Of a stretch of 64,000 nt of DNA, positions 52,601-62,831 are shown piece by piece (positions within the stretch are counted from its first letter, which is position 1; each line of letters opens with the position of its first letter). This DNA is from Streptomyces sp. NBC_01431 (lineage in GTDB: Bacteria; Actinomycetota; Actinomycetes; Streptomycetales; Streptomycetaceae). The stretch spans positions 2,046,001 to 2,110,000 of the forward strand of contig NZ_CP109496.1 in assembly GCF_036231355.1 (NCBI RefSeq), in the 5' to 3' direction. Under the pieces are notes generated by a model. That model made no database searches. It had not been told where the DNA came from and saw only the letters and a list, made by a program, of their open reading frames with translations. A program made the position numbers and the translations under genes.

Positions 52601-53485
52601 CACGAGATGACCGAGGCGCGTGACGTACGGATGGGCCAGTACGGCCACTCCAACCAGGTCGCCCACCACGTGACGTACATGTACGACGCGGCGGGTCAGC
52701 CCTACAAGGCGCAGGAGAAGATCCGCGAGGTCCTGCGGCGCCTGTACAACGGCAGCGAGATCGGGCAGGGCTACCTCGGCGACGAGGACAACGGCGAGCA
52801 GTCGGCCTGGTACGTCTTCTCCGCGCTCGGCTTCTACCCGCTGGTGATGGGCAGCGGCGAGTACGCGATCGGCTCGCCCCTGTTCACCAAGGCGACCGTC
52901 CATCTGGAGAACGGCCGCGACCTCGTGGTGAAGGCCCCGCACAACAGCGCGCAGAACGTGTACGTCCAGTCCCTGAAGGTCGACGGGAAGGCGTGGAACT
53001 CGACGGCGCTCCCGCACGACCTGCTCGCACGCGGCGGCACGCTCGACTTCACCATGGGCGCGCACCCGTCGACGTGGGGCACCGGCAAGAACGCGGCGCC
53101 GGTCTCCATCACCAAGGACGACAAGGTGCCCACTCCGGTGAGCGACGCGATCACCGGCGCGGGACCGCTGTTCGACAACTCCTCGGCGACGTCGGGGCAG
53201 TTCGGTCCGACGGACCTCCCGGTCGCCGGGCCCACCCGGGCGGTGCGGTACACGCTGACGTCGGCGACGGCCGCGAACGCGCCGTCCGCCTGGACGCTCG
53301 AAGGATCACAAGACGGTACGAAGTGGACCGAGTTGGACAGGCGCAGCGGTGAATCCTTCACCTGGGACCGGCAGACGCGGGCCTTCTCCGTCCATTCGCC
53401 CGGTTCCTACGCGCATTACCGAATCGTCCCCATCGGGACGGCCACCCTGGCCGAAATGGAGCTACTCGCCCCCTCCGCAAAATAG
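49649..53485 (+). CDS. Secreted GH92 alpha-mannosidase with two discoidin-like domains
   Basis: A 1278-residue exported enzyme. A signal peptide of about 32 residues is followed by an F5/8 type C (discoidin) carbohydrate-binding domain (about 85-205; ENLVDGQPSTKWLAFQPTAWLEFDL). A jelly-roll region (about 215-390) leads to the GH92 catalytic part (about 395-1130). GH92 landmarks are GYALTT-like LSDYALTTRGTNSSGSFSRG, NNGFWDTYRTTWPAYSLL, HEMTE at about 985-989 and GYLGDEDNGEQSAWYVFSALGFYP; the family uses Ca2+ and acidic residues in these segments. A second, shorter discoidin-like half ends the protein (AWTLEGSQDGTKWTELDRRS). It probably trims alpha-mannans or N-glycans outside the cell. GGAAAGG precedes the ATG. 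Confidence 0.93.
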   Translation: MLPRSRYRRGPGAALVAASFLLVVTAQSAVGAPSATAQPPGNGGRFSTSFETGQPQPDWVDTVDTDRAGAKRSSGVDGGFTSGIPGNVTDKVTDVRASAENTDGGEVKENLVDGQPSTKWLAFQPTAWLEFDLSEPVKTLTYALTSANDASERDPKDWTLKGSADGKDWKTLDSRSGESFKDRFQTKTYDFANTTAYAHYRLEITANGGAPITQLADIQFSNGDTSTPIPPDMRTTPDRGPGGSPTAKANAGFTGKRALRYAGTHKAKGRAYSYNKVLDVNTPVGRDTELDYKIFPSMTETDLTYPATNVSVDLAFTDGTYLSDLKALDSHGGVLSPQGQGAAKTLYVNQWNQVSSRIGTVAAGKTVDRILLAYDSAQGPAKFQGWIDDLSIAPAKPEKPLAHLSDYALTTRGTNSSGSFSRGNNFPATAVPNGFNFWTPVTNAGSQDWLYDYARRNNADNLPTLQAFSASHEPSPWMGDRQTFQVMPSASAGTPDASRTARALPFRHENETAKPYYYGVTFENGLKTEIAPTDHAAMMRFTYPGDDASLILDNVTNQGGLTLDAATNSFTGYSDVKSGLSTGAGRLFVYGVFDAPVTASGKLPGGGGADVTGYARFKPGKNRTVTLRLATSLISVDQAKANLAAEIPAKAGFDKVKDQARRAWDQILGRIEVEGASHDQLTTLYSSLYRLYLYPNSGFEKVGSKNQYASPFSPKAGEDTPTHTGAKVVDGTVYVNNGFWDTYRTTWPAYSLLTPKKAGEMVDGFVQQYKDGGWISRWSSPGYADLMTGTSSDVAFADAYVKGVKFDAEAAYEAALKNATVAPPSSGVGRKGMDTSPFLGYAPTSTPEGLSWSMEGYVNDYGLAKMGQALYEKTKKPRYKEESAYFMGRAQNYVKLFDAKAGFFQGKDKDGNWRVASSSYDPRIWGYDYTETDGWGYAFTAPQDSRGLANLYGGQAGLAKKLDAYFSTPETASPEFAGSYGSVIHEMTEARDVRMGQYGHSNQVAHHVTYMYDAAGQPYKAQEKIREVLRRLYNGSEIGQGYLGDEDNGEQSAWYVFSALGFYPLVMGSGEYAIGSPLFTKATVHLENGRDLVVKAPHNSAQNVYVQSLKVDGKAWNSTALPHDLLARGGTLDFTMGAHPSTWGTGKNAAPVSITKDDKVPTPVSDAITGAGPLFDNSSATSGQFGPTDLPVAGPTRAVRYTLTSATAANAPSAWTLEGSQDGTKWTELDRRSGESFTWDRQTRAFSVHSPGSYAHYRIVPIGTATLAEMELLAPSAK

Positions 53486-53578
53486 TTGACATGCAAAGAT
53501 CCCGTGGAAGGATCCAAAAGATCTCGCGTCGCGCCTCGATCCGGCGCAGCGCGTCTCTTCCTCGACATGGAGAAATAC

Positions 53579-54538
53579 GTGGCCATACTTTCCGGCCGTA
53601 AGGGCGGTCGCGCCCTGTCCCGCATCGCCGTCGCGGCGATCGCCGCGGCTCTCGTCGGCACGACCGCGGGTGCGGCCTCGGCCGACAGCGCGCCGTCCAC
53701 GAACGTGGCTAAGGCAGCGCAGAAGTACGCCCAGACCAAGGGCAAGCAGTCTGCCGCCGGCTCCCAGCGTGCCTTTGCCGCGGGCGACGAGATCCCGGCC
53801 GCAGAAACGTTCCCGCTCATCGCGGCGGACGGATCGGGCACCGTCTACCTGTACCCGCCGAACGGCTCGGGCGGTTTCGGCGACCGCACCACCCTGGGCG
53901 ATGGCTGGAACGCGATCAGCCAGGCGACCCAGGTCGACAACAACAAGGACGGCAACCCCGACGCCTGGTACACGCTGGGCACCGACGGCCACCTGTACTA
54001 CACGCCGCTGGTGGAGAACGCCGTCGCCAAGGACCTGGGAGCGGGCTGGAACGCCTACGACCGCGTCTTCTCGGCGGGCAACCTCGGCGGGGCTCCGACC
54101 GACGACCTGCTCGCCCGTGACAAGTCCGGCGTGCTGTGGCTCTATACCGCCAACGCCGACGGCACCTTCGCGCCCCGCGTCAGGCTGGGTGCGGGCTGGG
54201 GCGTCATGACCAAGATCGCCGGTCGTGGCGACCTGAACGGCGACGGCAAGGCCGACATCATCGCCGTCGACGGCTCCGGCATCGGGTGGCTGTACCCGGG
54301 CACGGGCAACTGGGCGGCGCCGTTCGGCAACCGCGTCAAGCTCGGTGCCGGCTGGAACACGTACAACAACCTGGTCGCCATCGGTGACCTGAACTTCGAC
54401 GGCAAGGCCGACCTCGTCGGCCGCGACGCCTCCGGAGGCCTCTGGTTCTACGCGGGCACCGGCACCACCGCCGCCGCCCCGTTCAAGGACCGCGTGAAGG
54501 TCGGCACCGGCTGGAACGGCATGCGCCTGATGTTCTGA
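53579..54538 (+). CDS. Secreted FG-GAP/VCBS repeat protein
   Basis: A 319-residue exported protein with an Ala-rich signal peptide (RIAVAAIAAALVGTTAGAASA) probably cleaved near residue 33. The rest is a chain of FG-GAP-like repeats of about 48 residues, each with a Ca-loop pattern: DNNKDGNPDAWYTLG, GNLGGAPTDDLLARDKSGVLWLY, GRGDLNGDGKADIIAVDGSG, GDLNFDGKADLVGRDASGGLWFY. This suggests a calcium-stabilised beta-propeller; such proteins in Streptomyces act in adhesion or accompany enzymes, but the role here is unknown. GTG 53579 is chosen because GGAG lies 6 bases upstream; ATG 53567 is the alternative. It follows the GH92 gene by 93 bases. Confidence 0.8.
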   Translation: MAILSGRKGGRALSRIAVAAIAAALVGTTAGAASADSAPSTNVAKAAQKYAQTKGKQSAAGSQRAFAAGDEIPAAETFPLIAADGSGTVYLYPPNGSGGFGDRTTLGDGWNAISQATQVDNNKDGNPDAWYTLGTDGHLYYTPLVENAVAKDLGAGWNAYDRVFSAGNLGGAPTDDLLARDKSGVLWLYTANADGTFAPRVRLGAGWGVMTKIAGRGDLNGDGKADIIAVDGSGIGWLYPGTGNWAAPFGNRVKLGAGWNTYNNLVAIGDLNFDGKADLVGRDASGGLWFYAGTGTTAAAPFKDRVKVGTGWNGMRLMF

Positions 54539-54552
54539 TCCATCAGCCGCAG

Positions 54553-54596
54553 ACGGGCAAGGCCCGCACCCCGGTCGGGGTGCGGGCCTTGCCCGT
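54553..54596. terminator. Strong bidirectional terminator
   Basis: ACGGGCAAGGCCCGCACCCC (54553-54572), loop GGTC, and its exact complement (54577-54596): a perfect 20-bp stem between the convergent FG-GAP gene (stop 54538) and acnA (stop 54613). Confidence 0.9.
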
Positions 54597-54612
54597 TGGT
54601 GCTTCGGTGCGA

Positions 54613-57420
<2,808 letters not shown>

Positions 57421-57453
57421 TTACCGAGCCTCGGCTGCGGTGCGCCTCGTAGA

Positions 57454-57471
57454 TATCTCGATGTCGAGATA
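57454..57471. promoter_or_regulatory. Perfect split palindrome upstream of acnA (TamR/PecS-like)
   Basis: TATCTCGA-TG-TCGAGATA, 8-bp arms with a 2-base spacer, about 130 bases before acnA. MarR-family regulators of the PecS/UrtR group bind palindromes of this shape. TamR of S. coelicolor, a member of the group, is reported to bind aconitase gene DNA and respond to aconitate and citrate. Confidence 0.5.
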
Positions 57472-57695
57472 ACTCTAGTACATGGCCGCGCCGTGGTCAT
57501 GCACGGGCGGCGTGTCCCGTTGCGCACCCCCGCTCACGGCGCGGGCGCCTCAGGGCACGCCCGCCTGCATGCCGTCGCCGCGCGACCACGCTCCACGCGA
57601 CCGGTCGGACCCCTCCCGTTTGCCGCCAACGGGCCGGACCCGCACCATCGAATTGACGGTCCCTCACCCTGACGGCCCACCACAACGCGAGCCTC

Positions 57696-57711
57696 ATCTC
57701 ATATGTGAGAT
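57696..57711. promoter_or_regulatory. Operator-like palindrome in the XRE-MurA promoter
   Basis: ATCTCA-TATG-TGAGAT lies 12-27 bases before ATG 57723, in the spacer just before the -10. The encoded protein has its own helix-turn-helix domain, so autoregulation is an attractive possibility. Confidence 0.45.
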
Positions 57712-57716
57712 AACCT
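57711..57716 (+). promoter_or_regulatory. -10 element of a leaderless XRE-MurA transcript
   Basis: TAACCT fits TANNNT and ends 6 bases before ATG 57723; no ribosome site precedes the ATG. Transcription probably starts at the A of the ATG. Confidence 0.4.
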
Positions 57717-57722
57717 GCCCCT

Positions 57723-59249
57723 ATGGCAGACGACTACCTCGTACGCATCGGCAAGCTCATCCGTGACGCCCGGCAGCACCGGGGCTGGACACAGACGCAG
57801 TTGGCCGAGGCTCTGGGCACCAGCCAGAGCGCCGTGAACCGCATCGAGCGCGGGAACCAGAACATCAGCCTTGAGATGATCGCGCGCATCGGGGAAGCGC
57901 TCGACAGTGAAATCGTCTCGCTCGGGTATGCGGGCCCCATGCACCTGCGCGTGGTGGGAGGCCGCCGCCTCTCGGGCTCCATCGACGTCAAGACGAGCAA
58001 GAACGCCTGCGTCGCGCTGCTCTGCGGCTCGCTGCTCAACAAGGGCCGCACCGTACTGCGCCGGGTGGCCCGCATCGAGGAGGTCTACCGGCTCCTCGAA
58101 GTCCTCAACTCCATTGGCGTGCGCACCCGTTGGATCAACGACGGCGTCGACCTGGAGATCGTGCCGCCCGCCGAGCTCGACCTCGACGCCATGGACGCGG
58201 AGGCCGCCCGCCGCACCCGGTCCATCATCATGTTCCTCGGCCCGCTGCTGCACCGCATGGACCACTTCCGGCTCCCGTACGCCGGCGGCTGCGACCTCGG
58301 CACCCGCACCATCGAACCGCACATGATCGCGCTGCGCCGGTTCGGCCTGGACATCACGGCCACCGAGGGGATCTACCACGCCGCGGTGGTGCGCACCGCG
58401 CCCGACCGCCCGATCGTGCTGACCGAACGCGGCGACACGGTGACCGAGAACGCGCTGCTCGCCGCGGCCCGCAACGACGGCGTCACCGTCATCCGCAACG
58501 CCTCCTCCAACTACATGGTCCAGGACCTGTGCTTCTTCCTGGAGGCGCTCGGCGTACGCGTCGACGGCATCGGCACCACCACGCTGACCGTGCACGGCAT
58601 GGCCGACATCGACGTCGACGTCGACTACTCGCCCTCCGAGGACCCGGTCGAGGCGATGAGCCTGCTGGCCGCGGCCCTCGTCACCGAGTCCGAACTGACG
58701 ATCCGCCGGGTCCCGGTGGAGTTCATGGAGATCGAGCTCGCGGTGCTTGAGGAGATGGGCCTCGACCACGACCGCACGGCCGAGTACGCCGCCGACAACG
58801 GCCGCACCCGGCTGATCGACCTCACCGTGCGGCCCTCCAAGCTGGAGGCGCCCATCGACAAGATCCACCCGATGCCGTTCCCCGGCCTCAACATCGACAA
58901 CGTGCCGTTCTTCGCGGCGATCGCGGCGGCGGCCCAGGGCAAGACCCTCATCCACGACTGGGTCTACGACAACCGCGCGATCTACCTCACCGACCTCAAC
59001 CGCCTCGGCGGCCGCCTCCAACTCCTCGACCCGCACCGGGTCCTGGTGGAGGGCCCCACCCGCTGGCGCGCCGCCGAAATGATGTGCCCCCCGGCACTGC
59101 GCCCGGCCGTGGTGGTCCTGCTCGCCATGATGGCGGCCGAGGGCACGTCCGTGCTGCGCAACGTGTACGTCATCAACCGCGGTTACGAGGACCTGGCGGA
59201 GCGGCTGAACTCGGTCGGCGCGCAGATCGAGATCTTTCGGGACATCTGA
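57723..59249 (+). CDS. XRE-type DNA-binding domain fused to a MurA-like enolpyruvyltransferase
   Basis: A 508-residue two-domain protein. Residues 8-66 are an XRE/Cro helix-turn-helix (IGKLIRDARQHRGWTQTQLA, then LGTSQSAVNRIERG). Residues 74-505 are an EPSP-synthase-fold domain like MurA, which transfers enolpyruvate from PEP to UDP-GlcNAc. Active-site counterparts are kept: Lys93-Asn94 (KTSKNACVALL), Cys190 in PYAGGCDLGTRTIEPH (the PEP-binding, fosfomycin-target cysteine) and an Asp near 391 (PFPGLNIDNVPFF). Plain MurA is about 420 residues with no DNA-binding part. The enzyme domain may be active, or may sense UDP-GlcNAc/PEP for the regulator. Gene position next to acnA matches the second murA of S. 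coelicolor (from memory). Confidence 0.88.
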   Translation: MADDYLVRIGKLIRDARQHRGWTQTQLAEALGTSQSAVNRIERGNQNISLEMIARIGEALDSEIVSLGYAGPMHLRVVGGRRLSGSIDVKTSKNACVALLCGSLLNKGRTVLRRVARIEEVYRLLEVLNSIGVRTRWINDGVDLEIVPPAELDLDAMDAEAARRTRSIIMFLGPLLHRMDHFRLPYAGGCDLGTRTIEPHMIALRRFGLDITATEGIYHAAVVRTAPDRPIVLTERGDTVTENALLAAARNDGVTVIRNASSNYMVQDLCFFLEALGVRVDGIGTTTLTVHGMADIDVDVDYSPSEDPVEAMSLLAAALVTESELTIRRVPVEFMEIELAVLEEMGLDHDRTAEYAADNGRTRLIDLTVRPSKLEAPIDKIHPMPFPGLNIDNVPFFAAIAAAAQGKTLIHDWVYDNRAIYLTDLNRLGGRLQLLDPHRVLVEGPTRWRAAEMMCPPALRPAVVVLLAMMAAEGTSVLRNVYVINRGYEDLAERLNSVGAQIEIFRDI

Positions 59250-59262
59250 GTAGTAAAGCCAT

Positions 59263-59307
59263 CCGCCCCCTTGCGACCCGCGCCGATGCGGGTCCGCAGG
59301 GGGGCGG
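59263..59307. terminator. Terminator after the XRE-MurA gene
   Basis: CCGCCCCC (59263-59270) pairs with GGGGGCGG (59300-59307), with an inner ACCCGC/GCGGGT stem, between the convergent genes ending at 59249 and 59339. Confidence 0.7.
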
Positions 59308-59338
59308 CTGTCGCTGGGCGGGGGGGCCTGCTCGGGGG

Positions 59339-59956
59339 TCAGAGGGCGGCGAGCAGACCGGTGAGCGGGGCGGGTGCGCGGTCGGGGTCGAGGGCCTCGA
59401 CGAGGACGCGGCCGTAGTGGATCTTGCGCCCCTTCTTCGTGCCGAAGAAGCGCCGCAGTTGCTGCCTTGCGATGCGGCCGCGCTGCGCGGGCTGGCGAAG
59501 GAAGGTCTCCAGGGGGCGCAGGTCGCCCTCCGCCCGGACGAGCTCCACCACCCGCGGCACGCCCAGCGCGCGGATGAGCTCGTCCTCCAGGTCCGCCGCG
59601 CAGACGAAGAACCCCTCGCGCGGCGCACCGGCCCGCTCCAGGCCGCGGGTGTAGAAGCCGCGCTCCCCTTCGTCGCACAGCCCCGCCAGGCGAAGGCCCA
59701 GGCCGGGCGGCCCGAGGCGGTCGGCGAAGCGCCCGATGCTCATCGCGCCGCCCATCGCCAGGACGCAGACTCCCTCGTCCGCGAGGTTGCGGCCGCGGCT
59801 CGCGGCCAGCGCGTCGACCGCCGCGACGTCACTGGGTCCTTCGAGCAGCACGGCCGCCCGGACGGACAGCCGCGCGGCCAGTTCGCGCGCGGGCTCGCCG
59901 GGGCCCCCGGCAGCCCACGCGGTGACCGCGTCCCGGAACGACCCCATGTCAGCCAT
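59339..59956 (-). CDS. Stand-alone TOPRIM domain protein
   Basis: A 205-residue protein whose N-terminal half carries TOPRIM motifs: Glu in AAVLLEGPSDVAAVDALA and the acidic loops CDEGERGFYTRG and ADLEDELIRALG, as in OLD-family nuclease TOPRIM domains. The C-terminal part is basic (GRIARQQLRRFFGTKKGRKIHYG) and could bind nucleic acid. OLD nucleases also have an N-terminal ABC ATPase, which is missing here. The function is unknown. ATG 59956 was chosen, with 59947 as the alternative; neither has a good ribosome site. It is convergent with the XRE-MurA gene. Confidence 0.75.
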   Translation of the reverse strand: MADMGSFRDAVTAWAAGGPGEPARELAARLSVRAAVLLEGPSDVAAVDALAASRGRNLADEGVCVLAMGGAMSIGRFADRLGPPGLGLRLAGLCDEGERGFYTRGLERAGAPREGFFVCAADLEDELIRALGVPRVVELVRAEGDLRPLETFLRQPAQRGRIARQQLRRFFGTKKGRKIHYGRVLVEALDPDRAPAPLTGLLAAL

Positions 59957-60072
59957 GCGACGAGTCTGCGCCCTGTCCGGCCGACCCGGTAGGCATTTTC
60001 CGACGACCGCAGACGGGTGGTGAGCGGGCATCCCCTACCGGATACCGGCTACTTGCTTCGGGCTACGGGCCA

Positions 60073-60093
60073 CCTGCTACCTGCTACCTGCTA
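60073..60093. repeat. Three tandem 7-bp repeats over the GntR stop codon
   Basis: CCTGCTA occurs three times in a row, 60073-60079, 60080-60086 and 60087-60093. On the minus strand each copy contains TAG, and the GntR stop is in the middle copy. Slippage would shift the C-terminal frame by one base but soon meet another stop. Confidence 0.7.
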
Positions 60094-60797
60094 CCGCCCA
60101 GGATCCGCTTAGGTCGGGGCTCGACCGGTTCGTCCCGGGCCCTGGCCCACAGCGAGCGGACGTGGCCCAAGTGGCGGGCCATGCACGCTTCGGCGGCCGC
60201 GCGGTCGCCGGAGCGCATCAGGTCCAGGAGCTCGATGTGTTCCTGCGCGGAGGAGATCAGCTCACCGCGCTCGTCCAGCCTGGTCAGTCCGTACAGGCGG
60301 GAGCGCTTGCGCAGTTCACCGACCGTCTCGACCAGTCGCTCGTTGCCCGCCAGGCCCAGGAGCTGGAGGTGGAAGCGGCGGTCGGCGTCGAGGTAGCCGA
60401 TCAGGTCGTGCGCGCGGGCCCGCTCGACTATCTCCTCGGCGATGGGCCGCAACGCCTCCAGCTGTTCGGCGGTCGCGGCGTCGGTGACCTTGCCGACGGT
60501 CGGCACCTCGATGAGCGCGCGCAGTTCGGTGTACTGGTCCAGGTCGCGCTCGCTGACCTCGGTGATCCTGAAGCCCTTGTTGCGTACCGGCTCGACCAGG
60601 CCTTCGCGGGCCAGATCGAGCATCGCCTCGCGGACCGGCGTCGCGGAGATCCCGAAGTCGGCGGCGAGGCCGGGCGCGGAGTAGATGGCGCCGGGGCGGA
60701 GCTCGCCCGCGACCAGTGCGGCGCGCAGGGCGTGGGCGACCTGGTCGCGCAGCCGTTCCTGGGCAACGATGAGATGGCCCTGTTTCAGGTCGCCCAT
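60084..60797 (-). CDS. GntR family regulator (FCD subfamily)
   Basis: A 237-residue FadR-type GntR repressor. The winged helix (about 12-75: QVAHALRAALVAGELRPGAIY, then GLAADFGISATPVREAMLDLAREGLVEP) is followed by an all-helical FCD ligand domain with the metal-binding-type His in DADRRFHLQLLGLAGN and late EHIELLDLMRSGDRAAAEACMARHLGHV. It is the last gene of the proline/hydroxyproline operon, 28 bases after the upstream gene, and probably represses it with a pathway intermediate as inducer. ATG 60797 has GGAGGAAG upstream. Confidence 0.9.
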   Translation of the reverse strand: MGDLKQGHLIVAQERLRDQVAHALRAALVAGELRPGAIYSAPGLAADFGISATPVREAMLDLAREGLVEPVRNKGFRITEVSERDLDQYTELRALIEVPTVGKVTDAATAEQLEALRPIAEEIVERARAHDLIGYLDADRRFHLQLLGLAGNERLVETVGELRKRSRLYGLTRLDERGELISSAQEHIELLDLMRSGDRAAAEACMARHLGHVRSLWARARDEPVEPRPKRILGGSR

Positions 60798-60825
60798 GGC
60801 TCTTCCTCCGTGAATCCGCGGAGGC

Positions 60826-61803
60826 TCAGCGTACAATCCTCCCCTTCCTGGCAGGGCTTCCCGGTCCAACTGCCGTTTCCCGTACGGTGGTCGAGGCCCG
60901 TAGCAGCGCCGCCGCCACGGCCAGGTCCTCCCAGGCCATGCCCACGCTCTTGAACAGCCGCGGCCGGTCGGAGGGGATCCTCCCCCCGCCCCGCACCAGT
61001 TCGGCCAGGTTGCCCGCGATGTGGTCCTCGGCGATGACTTTCTCGGCCAGCGGGATCAGCAGATCGCCGGCCTCGCGCAGGGCCGCCGCCCGCGCCTCCA
61101 CCCAGACCGAGGAGCGCCGTACCAGTTCCGAGTCCGTCTCCCGTACGGCCGTCTGGTGGGAGCCGACCGCGACCACGGCGGCACGGCCGGGGACGAGCCG
61201 CCCGTCGAAGAGCGGCTCGCGCGCGGTGGTGCAGCAGATGACGAGATCGGCGCCGGACACCTCCGACGGCGTTCCGGTGTGCGCTCGCAGGCCGAGCCCT
61301 CGCGCATACGCGACCAGGGACTCGGCCGGCTCCGGGGTGCGCGAAACGACCGACAGATGAGTCAACTTCCTTATCTTGAGGGCCGCTTCGAGATGGGCGT
61401 AGGCCTGGGGGCCCGCTCCGAAGAGGACCAGGCGCGTCGCGTCCGGTGCGGCGAGCGCGTCGATCGCCAGGGCCGATACCGCCGCGGTGCGCACGGTGGT
61501 CAGCGCCGCGGCGTCGAGGAGGGCGACGGGCAGCAGTGTCGGGCCGTCGAGCAGAAGGAAGCTACCGGTGATGCGGGGCAGCCCACGGCCCGGGTTGGCG
61601 GGCGCGACCCCGGCGATCTTCACTCCCGCGTACGTCGCGGAGGCCGCCGGCATGATCAGCAGCTCCCCCGCCGGAACAGGGATGCCGGAGCGCGCCGGGC
61701 ACGACTCCGGGTCGAGCCCGTCCCGCAGGGCCGCCCCCACGGCTTCGGCCGCCGCGGCCGGGGTCAGCAGGGCCGCGATGTCGTCGGCGCCGAGGTGGAT
61801 CAC
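60826..61803 (-). CDS. Ornithine cyclodeaminase/mu-crystallin family (pyrroline-2-carboxylate reductase-like)
   Basis: A 325-residue NAD(P)-binding protein. The substrate domain includes GELLIMPAASATYAGVKIAGVAPAN and the LTTVRTAAVSALAIDAL helix with the conserved Arg; the Rossmann loop is LVLFGAGPQAYAHLEAAL (about 125-142). The late SVGMAWEDLAVAAALLR is typical. The family includes ornithine cyclodeaminase and delta1-pyrroline-2-carboxylate reductase (LhpI). Next to proline racemase family genes the reductase role fits better, converting the product of 3-hydroxyproline dehydration to proline. GTG 61803 overlaps the upstream TGA by 4 bases. The frame continues upstream inside the racemase genes, but only as an out-of-frame shadow. 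Confidence 0.88.
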   Translation of the reverse strand: MIHLGADDIAALLTPAAAAEAVGAALRDGLDPESCPARSGIPVPAGELLIMPAASATYAGVKIAGVAPANPGRGLPRITGSFLLLDGPTLLPVALLDAAALTTVRTAAVSALAIDALAAPDATRLVLFGAGPQAYAHLEAALKIRKLTHLSVVSRTPEPAESLVAYARGLGLRAHTGTPSEVSGADLVICCTTAREPLFDGRLVPGRAAVVAVGSHQTAVRETDSELVRRSSVWVEARAAALREAGDLLIPLAEKVIAEDHIAGNLAELVRGGGRIPSDRPRLFKSVGMAWEDLAVAAALLRASTTVRETAVGPGSPARKGRIVR

Positions 61804-62831
61804 AGCAGGAATCCCGTCGCCAGCTCGTCGTAGGGGTCGAGTACGAAGGTGTGCTCGCCGGTGCGGTGGGTGGCGCCGGTGACTTCGGTGACGGTGCCCC
61901 GCGCCGAACGGGACAGGACGCGTCCGGTGAACACCGTGCCGGTCACCGACTCGTGGCGCAGCTCGTCGCCGGGGCCGATGGCACCGTCCTCGGCCAGCAG
62001 GGCCAGTCGCGCGGCGGTGCCCGAGCCGCACGGGGAGCGGTCGATCTGGCCGTCGGCGAACACGGTGACGCTGCGCTGGTTCGGCCCGGCCGAGGTGTCC
62101 GCGAGCGCCTCGTGGAAGATCACCCCGTACACCCCCGCGAGGAGGGGGATCGCCGGGTCGACGGTGGCGCGGTGACCGGTGAGCTCTTCGCGTATCTCCC
62201 GTGCGAGATCGGTGAGTTGGGGCAGCGAGGTGCGGCTGACGTCCAGGTCGAGTTCCGCCGCCGCCAGCGAGACGTAGCAGGCTCCCGCGTGCGCCACCGA
62301 CACCTCGGCCGCGCCGCGCGAGGTGGTCACGGGCAGCTTGCGGGCGGTGACGCGGGCCGGGACGCCCCGGAAGGTGACCGCGGTGGTGCGGGCGCCCGCA
62401 CGGTGCACCCGGGCCGTGACCCGGCCCGACGGCACGTCGATCCTGACCTCGGCGGTGCCGTCGTCCGGTGCGAGGACGCGACCCGTGGCCACCGCCCAGG
62501 CGCCGAGGGCGATGGTGCCGTGGCCACAGGCGGTGGAGTATCCGTCCTTGTGCCAGAACAGCACCCCGAAGTGGGCCCCGTCGTCGTCGGGCGGAACGAC
62601 GAACCCGCCGTACATGCCGGCGTGGCCACGCGGTTCCTGGACGAGCAGCCGCCGGACGTCGTCGAGGGGGCCGGGTCTCGGCGCGTTGGGGGCGCCGCCC
62701 GCGCCGATCACGGTGGCCCAGCGCTCCGCGACCGTGTCCCCGGGGGCGGGCGGGAGCCCGTCCGCAACGATGCGGAAGGGCTCGCCCGCGGTGTGGAAGT
62801 CGACGGCGCGCACCACCACGGGCGCCTTCAC
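61800..62831 (-). CDS. Proline racemase family enzyme 1
   Basis: A 343-residue PLP-independent racemase/epimerase fold. Both catalytic-type cysteines are present: Cys102 in YSTACGHGT and Cys268 in QIDRSPCGSGT, as in proline racemase and 4-hydroxyproline 2-epimerase. Trans-3-hydroxyproline dehydratases of the family usually have Thr or Ser in one of these places. So epimerase/racemase activity is more likely, though dehydration cannot be excluded. VVVRAVDFHTAGEPFRIV and LVQEPRGHAGMYGGFVV are family typical. It is coupled to both neighbours by GTGA overlaps. Confidence 0.88.
   Translation of the reverse strand: MKAPVVVRAVDFHTAGEPFRIVADGLPPAPGDTVAERWATVIGAGGAPNAPRPGPLDDVRRLLVQEPRGHAGMYGGFVVPPDDDGAHFGVLFWHKDGYSTACGHGTIALGAWAVATGRVLAPDDGTAEVRIDVPSGRVTARVHRAGARTTAVTFRGVPARVTARKLPVTTSRGAAEVSVAHAGACYVSLAAAELDLDVSRTSLPQLTDLAREIREELTGHRATVDPAIPLLAGVYGVIFHEALADTSAGPNQRSVTVFADGQIDRSPCGSGTAARLALLAEDGAIGPGDELRHESVTGTVFTGRVLSRSARGTVTEVTGATHRTGEHTFVLDPYDELATGFLL

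Noticed and set aside
59339..60093. Complete anti-phage OLD/Gabija-type defence island
   Set aside because: Only a TOPRIM protein is present; no ATPase, helicase or other defence gene adjoins it.
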